A stretch of DNA of 64,000 nucleotides from Arcuatula senhousia (Eukaryota; Mollusca; Bivalvia; Mytilida; Mytilidae), in NCBI GenBank assembly GCA_963971305.1, contig OZ020307.1:12847501-12911500 (forward strand). The letters run 5' to 3'. The notes below the pieces were generated by a model. It was given only the letters and a program-made list of their open reading frames with translations, searched no databases and had not been told where the DNA came from. Positions within the stretch are counted from its first letter, which is position 1. The number at the start of each line of letters is the position of its first letter. Positions 1 to 12,100 of the stretch are shown here, in pieces. Made by a program: the position numbers and the translations under genes.

Positions 1-148
1 ACCATGAGTAAGAGGACTCAGATTCAGTTTCTTGATAGCATACTCCTGATGAGCTGATGACAAAAGTTGTACCACATAGTTCCATAGTGTCTGTTTAGAT
101 GGAGTATCCAGGATTACATTCAGGTCCAAAATCAAGTTGTCTATCTTC
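1..148 (-). CDS. GRID2IP: Delphilin-like exon 11: second half of HHD3, cut by window edge
   Basis: The acceptor TTTCCTACATAG ends at 149. It reads KIDNLILDLNVILDTPSKQT, then LWNYVVQLLSSAHQEYAIKK, the second half of HHD3. The frame is still open at position 1, so the exon continues to the left. Confidence 0.87.
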
Positions 149-3100
149 CTATGTAGGAAAATGAAAATCATGAAATATCAGCACCCATATCTAATATGTT
201 TGACTATGTACAAAAACAACTGCATAATGTAGATTGTTTTAAAATATACCGGTATATGAATTGAATAACTAAGAATAAGATTATCACAATACATAAGGAA
301 TTTTAATAAACAGTGAAATGATTAAAGACATTAAGGAAATAACAAATAGAAAAATCATATCTGAATTTCAGTTACACTTTATGAAAACAAAAGATAGAAC
401 ATAATGAGATATGGAATAAGTATTTTTTGACAGTACACCACAATATGAATATTGTGATAAGTAAGAAAACAGAACAAATAAAAAGAATGAAATTTAAGAA
501 GTACATGTTTAACCAAGAATAATACCATATGGGTCCTTTTTCAAAGGGATCTATTTTGAATTGATTTTACTCCCCCTAAGGGGAGTGGGCCGATCCTGGA
601 GGTACTGCAATACCAGGCCAACCCGTGACGAGAGCGGAGCAAGCCCCTGACATCTCATCCAGAGCCAAAAATCAGTTTAATATCGAAGTACCCACATGGG
701 GCACGTATCAGATATTAAGCTGATAAGAACAGATACTACACTTTGATCTTAGCCAAAAGGCCGAGAAGCGATACCAGTTTAAAGAAATTTTGAAAAGGCC
801 TTCAATCAAATTGACTTGTACCACCATGGTGGATAATGTACAACTTTTTAACAAATCCCAATACTATTCATAAATCCATTTTAAGGATTTTGATCAAATT
901 TAAAAAGTCAACATTTTTTAAACAGATTGATTCTAAAACTATAAACAGAAAAATTCCAGGTAATAAGTACATGAAGTAATTGATTATTTATTTTTGGTAT
1001 ACACAGTTTTATCACTACAGAGTTACCGTTATTACTTGTTTAAACGTACAACATACGAAAATCTCTTATCACCTAAGGCCAATAATCAATAAAATCACCC
1101 AAGCTTTACATTACAGTGACTAAACAATTTATTATTTGATAACACCATGTTCTTCAAACAACTATTGAAACATTATAAAAAGAATTTTGTGTTGAAGTTT
1201 TTTTTTCATTTTTCATTTTATTGTTTATTCAAATTACAATGAAAGGGGATGGGGGTGATCATTGTAAAAAAAGGTAAAGTAATGATGTTTTTGTGAAATA
1301 TTTCTTAATTATCAAAATTTTAACCTAAATTCAGATTTTCCCTTTTTTAAGTTTCATGTCAAAATTAATTAGCAGAGTTCAATATATCCAGTAGTTATAA
1401 ATAATTACATTAATCCCCTTTTGTGGTTTCAACTTATATTTAATTTTCATTTGAGGCAATAGGTACAATAGTGAAAATTTCAGATAAGCAAAGAAGACAA
1501 GATTGAGATACATGTAATCAAAATGAACCTGTTTCTAGAGTATATCTGTAGTGCTTTCTTTAGCTGCATTCTCTCTCTAGACGTCAGTAAATATTCCATC
1601 TGTTTCTTGAATGAGGAGAGGTGTGGTCCATTAGTGGGGGTAGGGGGTGAGGAAAAGTCTGTGTCATGGTTCACCAAAGTACTGCTACTGGCTGTAAAAT
1701 ATAGGCAAGTTACTTTGTCTAAGGTATAATAAAAGTATAAACTTTCTTCATTTAGGATAGAATAACCTTAATCTAGAAAGTAATGAAAAGCATTAATGTT
1801 GAAAATATACTTTGTCAATATAGTCTCATTTTTCATGTAGAATTTGTCAAACTCAAAAATACATACAAATATATACTAAACTGAATAAAACTTCAGCAAT
1901 ATCTGTTCAGAAGACTCAGAGGCACCCACAAGAAGTTCCTATGACCTACAATACACTAAATGTTGGTAAAGTCCCATAACTGTTGAGCAGTCTCAGAGGA
2001 GTTGCACTCACAAAGTGTTCCTATAACATAAAATGAAAAAAGTACAAAAAGTACCAAACTCCTATAAAATTTGTCAAATCGAAATGGCTGAAAGATATGG
2101 TCAACTACATATAATGACAAACAATCCTACAAAGTTTCATCAAAATCCGTTGAGTGGTCTCAAAGGAATTGCGCTCACAAAAATGTGACGGACACACAAA
2201 GACCATTACTAGGTCCCTCCGGCGGGGGACAAAAATTGTCAAATCTAAATGCAGCAATATGATCAACTACATATCATGATTGACAAACAATCCTACAAAA
2301 TGTCATCAAAGTCCACTGTCAAAGTCTCAGAGCAGTTGTGTTCAGAAAAATGTTAAGGATGCACAGAGGGATGGTCAGACCATTACTTGGAACCTGTTGT
2401 GTTGCAGCCGGGGACAATCACAGTACATTTTTTTTTTAAACCATAGAATCAACGATGGCTGCTAATGAACCAGAGGTCCTAGAGGGTTGTCACATGCCTG
2501 GCTGTTAGACTTGAGGTCTACTAGTCCAAACACTGGTAGTCAATCTCTTTTTGGAATAATCCTACGTTATAATGTGAGTGGTGTTCTTGACCAATGTGCC
2601 TCAATAGCTAAGATCATCTTGACATGGCAAAGAGGAAGCCACATGTAACATGAATGGGATATTTAGATTGTATCATCTTTACACAAAATAAGAAGTATTG
2701 TAAATAAGTCAATGCCGATTCCTCATTTAATTTGTTGACTCTAAACTAAAACACATCATACAATTAGGAACTGACTACTTAAGTGGAAAGTGGGAGCTTT
2801 CTTTTTGGTTCAGGTTAGATTGTCTTTTGGCATAAAGCACAGAAAAATCATTTATATTTCATTGACCTGGTTTGAATGTCTTTTGTATTGTAATCTATTT
2901 ATTCATTAGTAATTTTATTTGCATAATATCAGTCAATGAAAGTTTTTTTAAGACTTGTTCTATTTATGCCCATGGAAATATTAGGTTTTCTCAGAAACTG
3001 TGCATAAGAATAATAAATGTAGCCAACAAAGGTGTTGGTTCCTCAAAATTGTCTTCAACAAAAAAATTATGGAAATAATCATTTGTTCAAAGAATAAAAG

Positions 3101-6100
3101 AGCAAGCTCAAACACAAAATGTATCAGGACTATAAAAATATTACTCGAGTTTGTAAAATTATGTGAACAAGCATTCTGAGAGTATTGCAAAACAATACTG
3201 AGTCCCCTACCGGCCTCATATTTCAGTCACTGGTAACAATTTGTCAAACGAATGAATACCTAAACTTGATCAGTTTATTATCTACAAGTTTAGAAAAGAA
3301 AATTGCAATAGATTTTCAAACTTCAAAGGGCCATATCTCCCATAAAAATTTGTGGACCGGCACGAAACTTAAACTTGATCTGTAACTCATCAAGGTTAAC
3401 TCACAGACAAAAAATCAGTTCATTATCTATAAGCGTTTAGAAAAAAAAATGTGGAAAACTGATATTTTAGTGAATTTTCAAAGTTCAAAGGACCATAACT
3501 CCCATAAAAATTTGTGGATCACCACGAAACTCAAACTTGATCTGTAACTCATCAAGGTAAACTCACATACCAAAAATCAGTTCATTATCTATAAGCGTTT
3601 AGAAAACAAGAGGCTCCCAGGAGCATGAATCGCTCACCTGACATATGTGCCTGAAGTAAAGGTTATTAGGCAAAATCTTTTTGACGTTGAAAGGGTCATA
3701 AGATTAATAAGGGGGTTATCTGACAATATGGTGGATCTTAAGGTGCTGATCACTTTTGTTCTCAATCAAAATCTACAAATCTGGCACCCTTTTTGAGTTA
3801 TTTGCAAAAAAATGCAGTTTAACCTAATGTTCTATTTTTAGCCACACCGGCCATGTTTTACGACCAATCAAATATCCCCACATCAGTTCTATACACCTAA
3901 TGCTAATAAACAATTATACCAAGTTTGGTTCCATTTGGACTTAAAGTGTCAGAGGAGTTATCGTTTTCAATGTAATGAGGAAATGCTGTTAAAATGCTCA
4001 ATTTTGACGTTCTAAGGGCAATAACTCCTCAAAGGAAAGGTCCTACAACATTGACCCTATTACGTATTTTGTAGATCTTGATGTGCTCAACAATATGCAA
4101 TTTAAATTTCTCAAATATCTTGTAAAGTTTTCAAGATATTGCGCTAAACAGTTGCAAAATTTGCAAAAAATCCACAAAAAGGGCAATAACTCCTACATGG
4201 GTTGTTGGATTTTCTTCAAAATTTCAGAGCTGGTAGATCTTGAGGTGCTGGTCACTTTTGTTCCCAATCAAAATTTTGAAATCTGTCACCGTTTTAGAGT
4301 TATTTGCAAAAAACTGCATTTTACCCCTATGTTCTTTTTTTAGCCACACCGGCCATGTTTTACGACCAATCAAAAATCCCCACATCAGTTCTATACACCT
4401 AATGCTAAAAAACAACTATACCAAGTTTGGTTCCATTTGGACTTAAAGTGTCAGAGGAGTTAATGTTTTAAATGTAATGAGGAAATGCTGTTAAAATGCT
4501 CAATTTTGACGTTCTAAGGGCAATAACTCCTAAAAGGAAAGGTCCTACAACGTTGATCCTGTTACATATTTTGTAGATCTTGATGTGCTCAACAATATGC
4601 AATTTAAATTTCTCAAATATCTAGTATAATTTTCAAGATATTGAGCTAAACAGGTGTAAAATTTGCAAAAAATCCACAAAAAGGGCAATAACTCCTACAT
4701 GGGTTGTTGGATTTTCTTCAAAATTTCAGGGTAGGTAGATCTTGAGGTGCTGATCACTTTAACCCTGCCAGAATTTTGATATCTGTAGCCGTTTTTGAGT
4801 TATTTGCAAAAAACTGCAGTTTACCCCTATGTTCTATTTTTAGCCATGGCGGCCAGGTTTTTCGACGAATCAAAAATCCCCACATCAGTTCTGTGGGGGA
4901 TACCCTAAAGTACCACCAGACCAAATTTGGTTTGAATCTGTGCAGCCGTTTCAGAGGAGAAGAAGTTTGAAGAAAAGTTAAAGACAATGGACGCCAAGTG
5001 ATGGCAATAGCTCACATGGCCTTTGGCCAGGTGAGCTAAAAAGTGCGGAAAACTGAAATTTACGTGAATTTTCAAAGTTCAAAGGGCCATAACTCTCATA
5101 AAAAATTATGGACCGACACGAAACTCAAACTTGGTCTGTAACTTATCAAGGTAAACTCACATACCAACAAGAGGCTCCCAGGAGCCTAAATCGCTCACCT
5201 GGTCTTGATGTCAACCCTATATTTTGTAGAGCTTAATGAGCTGAACATTTAAGCAAGCTACAGTTTTTCTTTATTTACTATAGTTTTCATTCTATAGGCC
5301 AAACTCACGAAAAACCATTATTTTAGGGGCCGTAAACCCTTGTAGGGTCATCTGACAACTTCGATTCTATTGAGACTTTTGTAGAGCTAAATGAGCTGAA
5401 CATTTAAGCAAGCAACAGCTTTTTTCTATCTGCTATAGTTTTCATTCTATAAGCCAAAAACATGAAAAAGGTTATTTTAGGGGCCATAACCCCTATTAAG
5501 GGTCATCTGACAACTTCGATCCTGTTGAGACTTTTGTAGAGCTAAATGAGATGAACATATAAGCAAGCAACAGCTTTTCTCTATCTGCTATAGGTTTCAT
5601 TCTATAGGCCAAAAACATGAATTAACATCATTTTAGGGACCGTAACCCCTATAAGGGGTCATCTGACAACTTCGACCCTATGGAGACTTTTGTAGAGCTA
5701 AATGAGCTGAACATTTAAGCAAGCAAAAGCTTTTCTCCATCTGAAATAGTTTTCATAGTATAGGGCAAAAACATGAAAAAACGCTATTTTAGGGGCCGTA
5801 ACCCCTATAAGGGGTCATCTGACAACTTCGACCCTATGGAGACTTTTGTACAGCTAAATAAGCTGAACATTTAAGCAAGCAACAGCTTCTCTCTGTCTGC
5901 AATAGTTTTCATTCTATAGATCAAAAACATGAAAAAACATTATTTCAGGGGCCGTAACCCCTATAAGGGGTCATCTGACAACTTCGACCCTAGGAGCTTT
6001 TTGTAGAGCTAAATGAGCTGAACATTTAAGCAAGCAACAGCTTTTCTCTATCTGCAATAGTTTTCATACTATAGGGCAAAAACATGAAAAAACACTATTT

Positions 6101-9100
6101 TTCACCTTTAAGGGGCTGTAACTCCTATAAGGGGTCATCTGACAACTTGGACCAAATGGAGACTTTTGTAGAGCTTTTAATGCTGAAGCAGTAGGGTGGC
6201 ATCAGATTTAATCTATCTCTTATACTTTTTGATTTACAAGCCAAAAACAGTAGTCTGACCCCCCTGGTCTATTTTTAGCAACGGCGGCCATGTTTTTCGA
6301 CGAATCAAAAATCCCCACATCAGTTCTGTGGGGGATACCCTTAGGTACCATCAGACCAAATTTGGTTTGAATCTGTTCAGCCGTTTCAGAGGAGAAGAAG
6401 TTTGAAGAAAAGTTAACGACGACGACGACGACGGACGACGACGACGGACGCCAAGTGATGGCAATAGCTCACATGGCCTTTGGCCAGGTGAGCTAAAAAT
6501 CAGTTGATTATCTATAAGCGTTCAGAAAAAAAGTGCGGAAAACTGGTATTTTAGTGAATTTTCAAAGTTCAAAGGGCCATAACTCCCATAAAAAATTGTG
6601 GACCGACACGAAACTCAAACTTGATCTGTAACTCATCAAGGTTAACTCACATACCAAAAATCAGTTCATTATCTATAAGCGTTTAGAAAAAAAGTGCGGA
6701 AAACTGAGGCGTGACAGACAGACGGACAGACGGACAGACAGACGGACGGACAGAGCGCAAACCTATAGTCCCCTTCGGCTTTCGCCGGTAGGGGACTAAT
6801 AAAAGATTTGAAACAACATGTACAACTACATTTGCTATATACTTCTTGCATACCAAGTCTGCAAACTATTATTACAGACAGACTGACTGACTGACTGACA
6901 GACAGACCAGTCAAATATATAAAACCCTCTGCAACTTGGTTGATATAAAAATGTGTGATTTATAACTCTCATAGGCTCACAGACAAAAAAGGATTTCTAT
7001 CCCTCACAATTGTCATGATTACAAATCAGTTGCATCAAAAGGTAACAGCTATTTCCTGTGTTCCAACACAATCCTGTCAGTGGGAATGAAGAATTCAACA
7101 CATCTGATCTGGTAGGGGTGGCAAATCCACATTTGTCATCAAGACCAAGCTGATTCAGTTCATTTGTTTTTGTATGTTTATATATCGGTTTCTTTGTTGT
7201 TTTTGTTTGTATTTTTATGATGATTTTCGTTTGTTCTTACCCTGATGTATATTTATATAAAGTTTCATGATGATACCACATTTTCTACATAAAGTAAAAT
7301 CAACCTGTACATAAACTTGATTTTGGAGGTATGAACAACAGACAAACAGACCCAGAAATTACATGCACATCTAATTTTGTAGATGGGGCATAAACAAGGG
7401 GTTGCACTAAGTCGTGCTAAGCATACCCCCACTCAGCCATTCAGAAAACAGGAAGTAGATGACTGACTGACCTGGAAAGGGGAGGCACGGTACAACTCAT
7501 CATGCTTAAGCTGTATACCAAATTTGAAATCAATCCCTTCTCTAGAAGCTGAGAAATCTGTTACGAAAAATTGTCTTTTTTTTACCCATAAAAAGTCTAA
7601 GTCAGCTCAGAAAACAGGAAGTAGATGATGGACTGACCTGGAAAGGGGAGGCAATCCATCCAGTAGAAGCAGAGAAAACTGTTACGAAAAATTTCACTTT
7701 TCAAATTTTTTATCCTTAAAAGTCTAAGTCGGCGCGAAAAACAGGAAGTAGATGATGGACTGACCTGGAAAGGGGAGGCACGGTATAACTCATCATGCTG
7801 AAGCTGTGTACCAAATTTGAAACCAATCCATTCAGTAGAAGCTGAGAAATCTGTTACGAAAAATTTCACATTTCAATTTTTTTTCCCTTAAAAAGTCTAA
7901 GTCGACTTGGAAAACAGGAAGTAGATGATGGACTGACCTGGAAAGGGTAGGCATAGTATAACTCATCATGCTGAAGCTGTGTACCAAATTTGAAACCAAT
8001 CCATCCAGTAGAAGCAGAGAAATTGAACCGGACGGACAGGCGGATGGACAAGGTGATTGCAATATAGCCGCCTCTCTTACGAGTGGGGGTATAAAAAGGG
8101 TATACCCTTATATCATGTCTAGTGGAGACAGAGCAATAATTGTTAATGTTGTTAACTACCTGGTAATATTTTATCTTACCTCTTGATGACCAAGTGTTAT
8201 TTCTGAAATCAGACAAACTTGCTGAGAATTCTTTCTCTGGACTTTTCTTTCCAATTCCTTTTAATTTTAATTCTGAAATTTACAATAATAAATGAGCAGG
8301 TTCAGTAAGAACCACAATTGGCACAAACTTGATTTCCTCAGAAAGTCTATTGGTGACAATGTAGTTCATTCAAAGGTAGCACATGCAAAATTTAATTCAA
8401 AAGTGTATCTATAGTGCAGTGACTTAGAGTGTCAATTTCAAATTTTAATCAACCACCCTGACACACGGCTGAATCATACCTCTTTGGATAGCTTAACTCT
8501 TACCCCATTCATTTTGAGTGGTCGTAAAGGTTACAAATGGTGCAAAAGTCAGTGATCAGAGGTCAAAGGTCAAATTGTCAGCATGTAAATTTTCGTAAAA
8601 TTTCAACGTTTATGGCCATATTTTAGTAAAGGCTTGTGATTTTGTTTAAACTTTTGAATTTTAAGATACTTTGAGCAAATACCAAACGAACAGAGTAAAT
8701 AATTAGGGGTCATAACTCTCTTACTGCTTGAATTATGCCCCTTTTCCTTCTAGGTGCGTTTTTTCAAATTTCTATGTTTATTCCGGAATTTCTGAATAAT
8801 TATACGACTTTTTTCATATTTACTAATTGCAAACTATTTTTCAAAGTGTATTCATATTTTTGACAACTTATAACAAGGATTTTATCAAAATCTATGAAGA
8901 CCATTACATTTATAAAATACCCATGCCATGGCCTGACAGCGTGTAAATTTCTATCATCTTTACAAATCACCGTTTTGTGTCTTTTCTTATACTTAGAATA
9001 CGTCAAATCTAAGAAGAATAATATTAACTAAAACAAGTAGACAAGTATAAAAGTCACATAAGTTATTAAACACTCCTCCCCAAATTACTGCACTATCAAA

Positions 9101-12100
9101 CAATGGTCGACTTTACTATATACCAGTGGTGTCCATTATATGTATAATATAACAAAATGTAAGTGTTATTGGATTTTTTTTTAAAATGACAAAATTGTCA
9201 CCAGCACTGTTAACACGTACATGATCAGCATCCAAAGGAAATCGCAAACCAAATCAGCTCTGAAAAAAGTACAACGCATAAGAGACCTAGATCCATTTTT
9301 TTCAGTGAAGGGTATACGGTTTGATCAACTATCCCATGCAGATTCATAATTGAAGACCGATCATATCAAAGAAGCAGAGGTACCAATGGGGCATCCGAAT
9401 GTCAAAAGTCCGAAAGGGCAGAGACAAAACCAGTAAACATCAACAAGAACGGGACAAAAACAGACAACATGTAAAACATGGAAACACAAAATAACTGAAA
9501 ATCAATCAACAACGCGAACTCCAGATGAAATAAGAGTGAACTCAGGTGATCTGGAAGAGTAAGCAGTTCCTGCTTGTTATAGCACACCCGTCGCGTTGCA
9601 ACAGTCAATTCAGCATGTCAAATCCGGTAAAGGACGACAAAACTAAACTCTATGACAAATCAACATCTGCACTCATCTGAGAGATCGAAATCCCATATTT
9701 GTCTATAAATGCATGTCTTCCGTAAAATTTATTGAGTGAAGATAGCAAACGATGAGCTATAGATGGTTCGTAGCTTTTAGATCTTATGCACCGGCAATTC
9801 AAACAACAAGTGTGGCCACTAAAAGTATGTCTCGCCTGCCGGCACCATCGCTAAAATCAACTACCTAAGCTTTCATTTCTTGATATAAACACAAAAAGTG
9901 TCAGTATACCTAATAACAGATGCCTAGTTATTATACAATTCAAGCAATCCATTGTCCACACAAGTATTACAAAAAGTTTTCTGTCTGAAAAAAAGACCTA
10001 AGTTCACAGAGTCACTGGAGTGTAAAAATGGGGTCATGGTCACATGGCATGGTGACAGTTGCGTTGTCCATAACCGCAACTGTCTGTTTACCCAATATCA
10101 GATGCCTAGCTATTATAACTTTCCAGCAATTCATCGTCCATAAAAGTCTTACAAAAAAGTTTTTCGGCCTGAAAAAGACCTAAGTTCACAGATTCACTGG
10201 AGCATGAAAATGAGGTCAGGGTCACACGGCATGGTGACAGTTGCATAGACCATATCCTAAACTGTCCATATACTTAATATCAGATGCCTAGCTATTATAC
10301 TTTTCAAGCAATTCATCGTCCACAAAAGTCTTACAAAAAAGTTTACAGCCTGAAAAAAGACCTAAGTTCACAGAGTCACTGGAGTGTGAAAATGAGGTCA
10401 GGGTCACACGGCATGGTGACAGTTGCGTAGATCATAACCTGAACTGTCTGTATACCAAATATCAGATGCCTAGCTATTATACTTTTCAAGCAATTCATTG
10501 TCCACAAAAGTCTTACAAAAAAGTTTACGACGCCGCCACCGCCGCCGTCGCCGCCGCTGCCGCCGGAAAGTAATACCTATGTCTCGCCTTCCGCGACTAT
10601 TCGTCGCAGGCGAGACAAAAACTAAGACACAACCCTGTGAAAATGCGGTTTCTTTCAAAAGCAGTGGACTTGAGCTAAGTTATTATAGCACTTAACCAAA
10701 CAAAACAAACCCAAACCAAACAAACTTAAACGAAGTGGCCTGGTTTCATAAGTGTGGAACAAAAACATACGATACTGCCAAAACCACAAGTTCAGTAACT
10801 CATATAAGTCTAATAAATGCTAAAAGATCGGATCTGGACACGCTAGGATTTGAACCTGGAGGATACCATTTTCGTTAAAGACTTAGATCCTGAAACAGGA
10901 CAATTAACTCTTGGTTTAGATCTATCGATACAAGCTCGATCAGTATGACAGCTAGTGAGAAGCACCAATAGAAGATTATAAAATGTGAAATAGGTGTTCA
11001 GAAATACATAATTTATCAGTCTTACGATCATGCTATGACAGTTAGCAATAGTCTATGTGTACGATTGCTCATTAAACCCTCTTTACTGACTGACTAATCT
11101 ATGATTTTTTTAACTGTTGTTGATATAACTATTATTTATAAAACCAATTAAAGTAGGAAAGGGGCATAAACGCCCCGCACTAGGCCCTAAACGAGGAGAA
11201 GAAGTCCAAAAAGTCCGGCCGAAAGTCGCTTGGGACATAGTTTGTGATACTGAGCTGTCCTATCAAGTTTCATTATCATTCTCATGTACGGTCTATGGAA
11301 AAGCTTGATGGAAATTTTACATATTAAATTTTCATATCGACCCAGTCCCAACAAGAAAGTAGTCAGGTCTGAAAGTCGCTTAAGGCATACAGTCTGTCAT
11401 ACTTAACGGTGACCCTGCCAAATTTCAAATCATTTTCAAATACGGTTTCTGGGGAAAGCTTGACAGAAATTCGTACGGACGGACATGAGCATACCTTAAT
11501 GCCTCTCGCTAGAAATGTCGTGGGGAGGCATCAAACTTGTCATTGTAACGAATAGAGTCTTTGTGCTAATATATATCTTAAACTTGGAATCAAATTTTAA
11601 GGGTTTTTCTTGCGAACCTTGATTTAAGGTTCGTATACTACAAAAAAAAACAGTTTGCCGACTTTCTTGTTTCATAGTGGTACTCTGTTAAATATAATAA
11701 CAAATATATTTACTGTACACTCGAGGTGTATCAGATTGTCCCAGAACACACACAGAGACGATATATCTTTGTTTTGCTAAATGACTGTTTCCGAAATAAA
11801 ATATTTCTTCCTTTAATTTTATGAACAGGTTGGAAACGTCTGGTGGAAATGAAATATATTTTAAACAATGTTACTAAACTATCATTTGATTTAAAACTAA
11901 AACACAGTTCCAGACGACAGATTTGAAACCGCGACCGTCTGACTATATAACAGACGGTACGGATGCAATGTTCATGCACGTATCAAAGAATTACTTTTCT
12001 GTCATGACCTTTTTCGGAAGATAAACCGTTTGTCTTTTAGAATTTAATACATGTACTTTTACATTTTGTTTGTTGGAATCAAAATGCAATAATTTGGAAA

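Larger units (their letters stand above)
3201..6797 (+). mobile_element. Outer repeat element with AGTCCCCTACCGG ends, carrying two nested insertions
   Basis: Left end AGTCCCCTACCGGC; right end is its reverse complement GCCGGTAGGGGACT, preceded by a (GACG)n/(CAGA)n tract. The interior consists of tandem units of about 150 bp beginning TCTATAAGCGTTTAGAAAA and containing AAAGGGCCATAACTCCCATA. Two hairpin-ended elements interrupt it at 3606-5037 and 5167-6494. No coding capacity seen. Confidence 0.65.

Noticed and set aside
6669..6914. Open frame rich in Ser/Val/Cys on the minus strand
   Set aside because: It is the translation of CAGA/GACG microsatellite sequence at the end of the outer element.
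10846..10925. tRNA-like sequence on the minus strand
   Set aside because: A T-arm-like GGTTCAAATCC is present, but there is no matching acceptor strand, A box or cloverleaf.
11920..11985. Second tRNA-like sequence (stem CCGTCTG/CAGACGG with GGTTTCAAATC)
   Set aside because: The anticodon-like loop is too long and the D-arm and acceptor pairing are missing; at most a SINE fragment.
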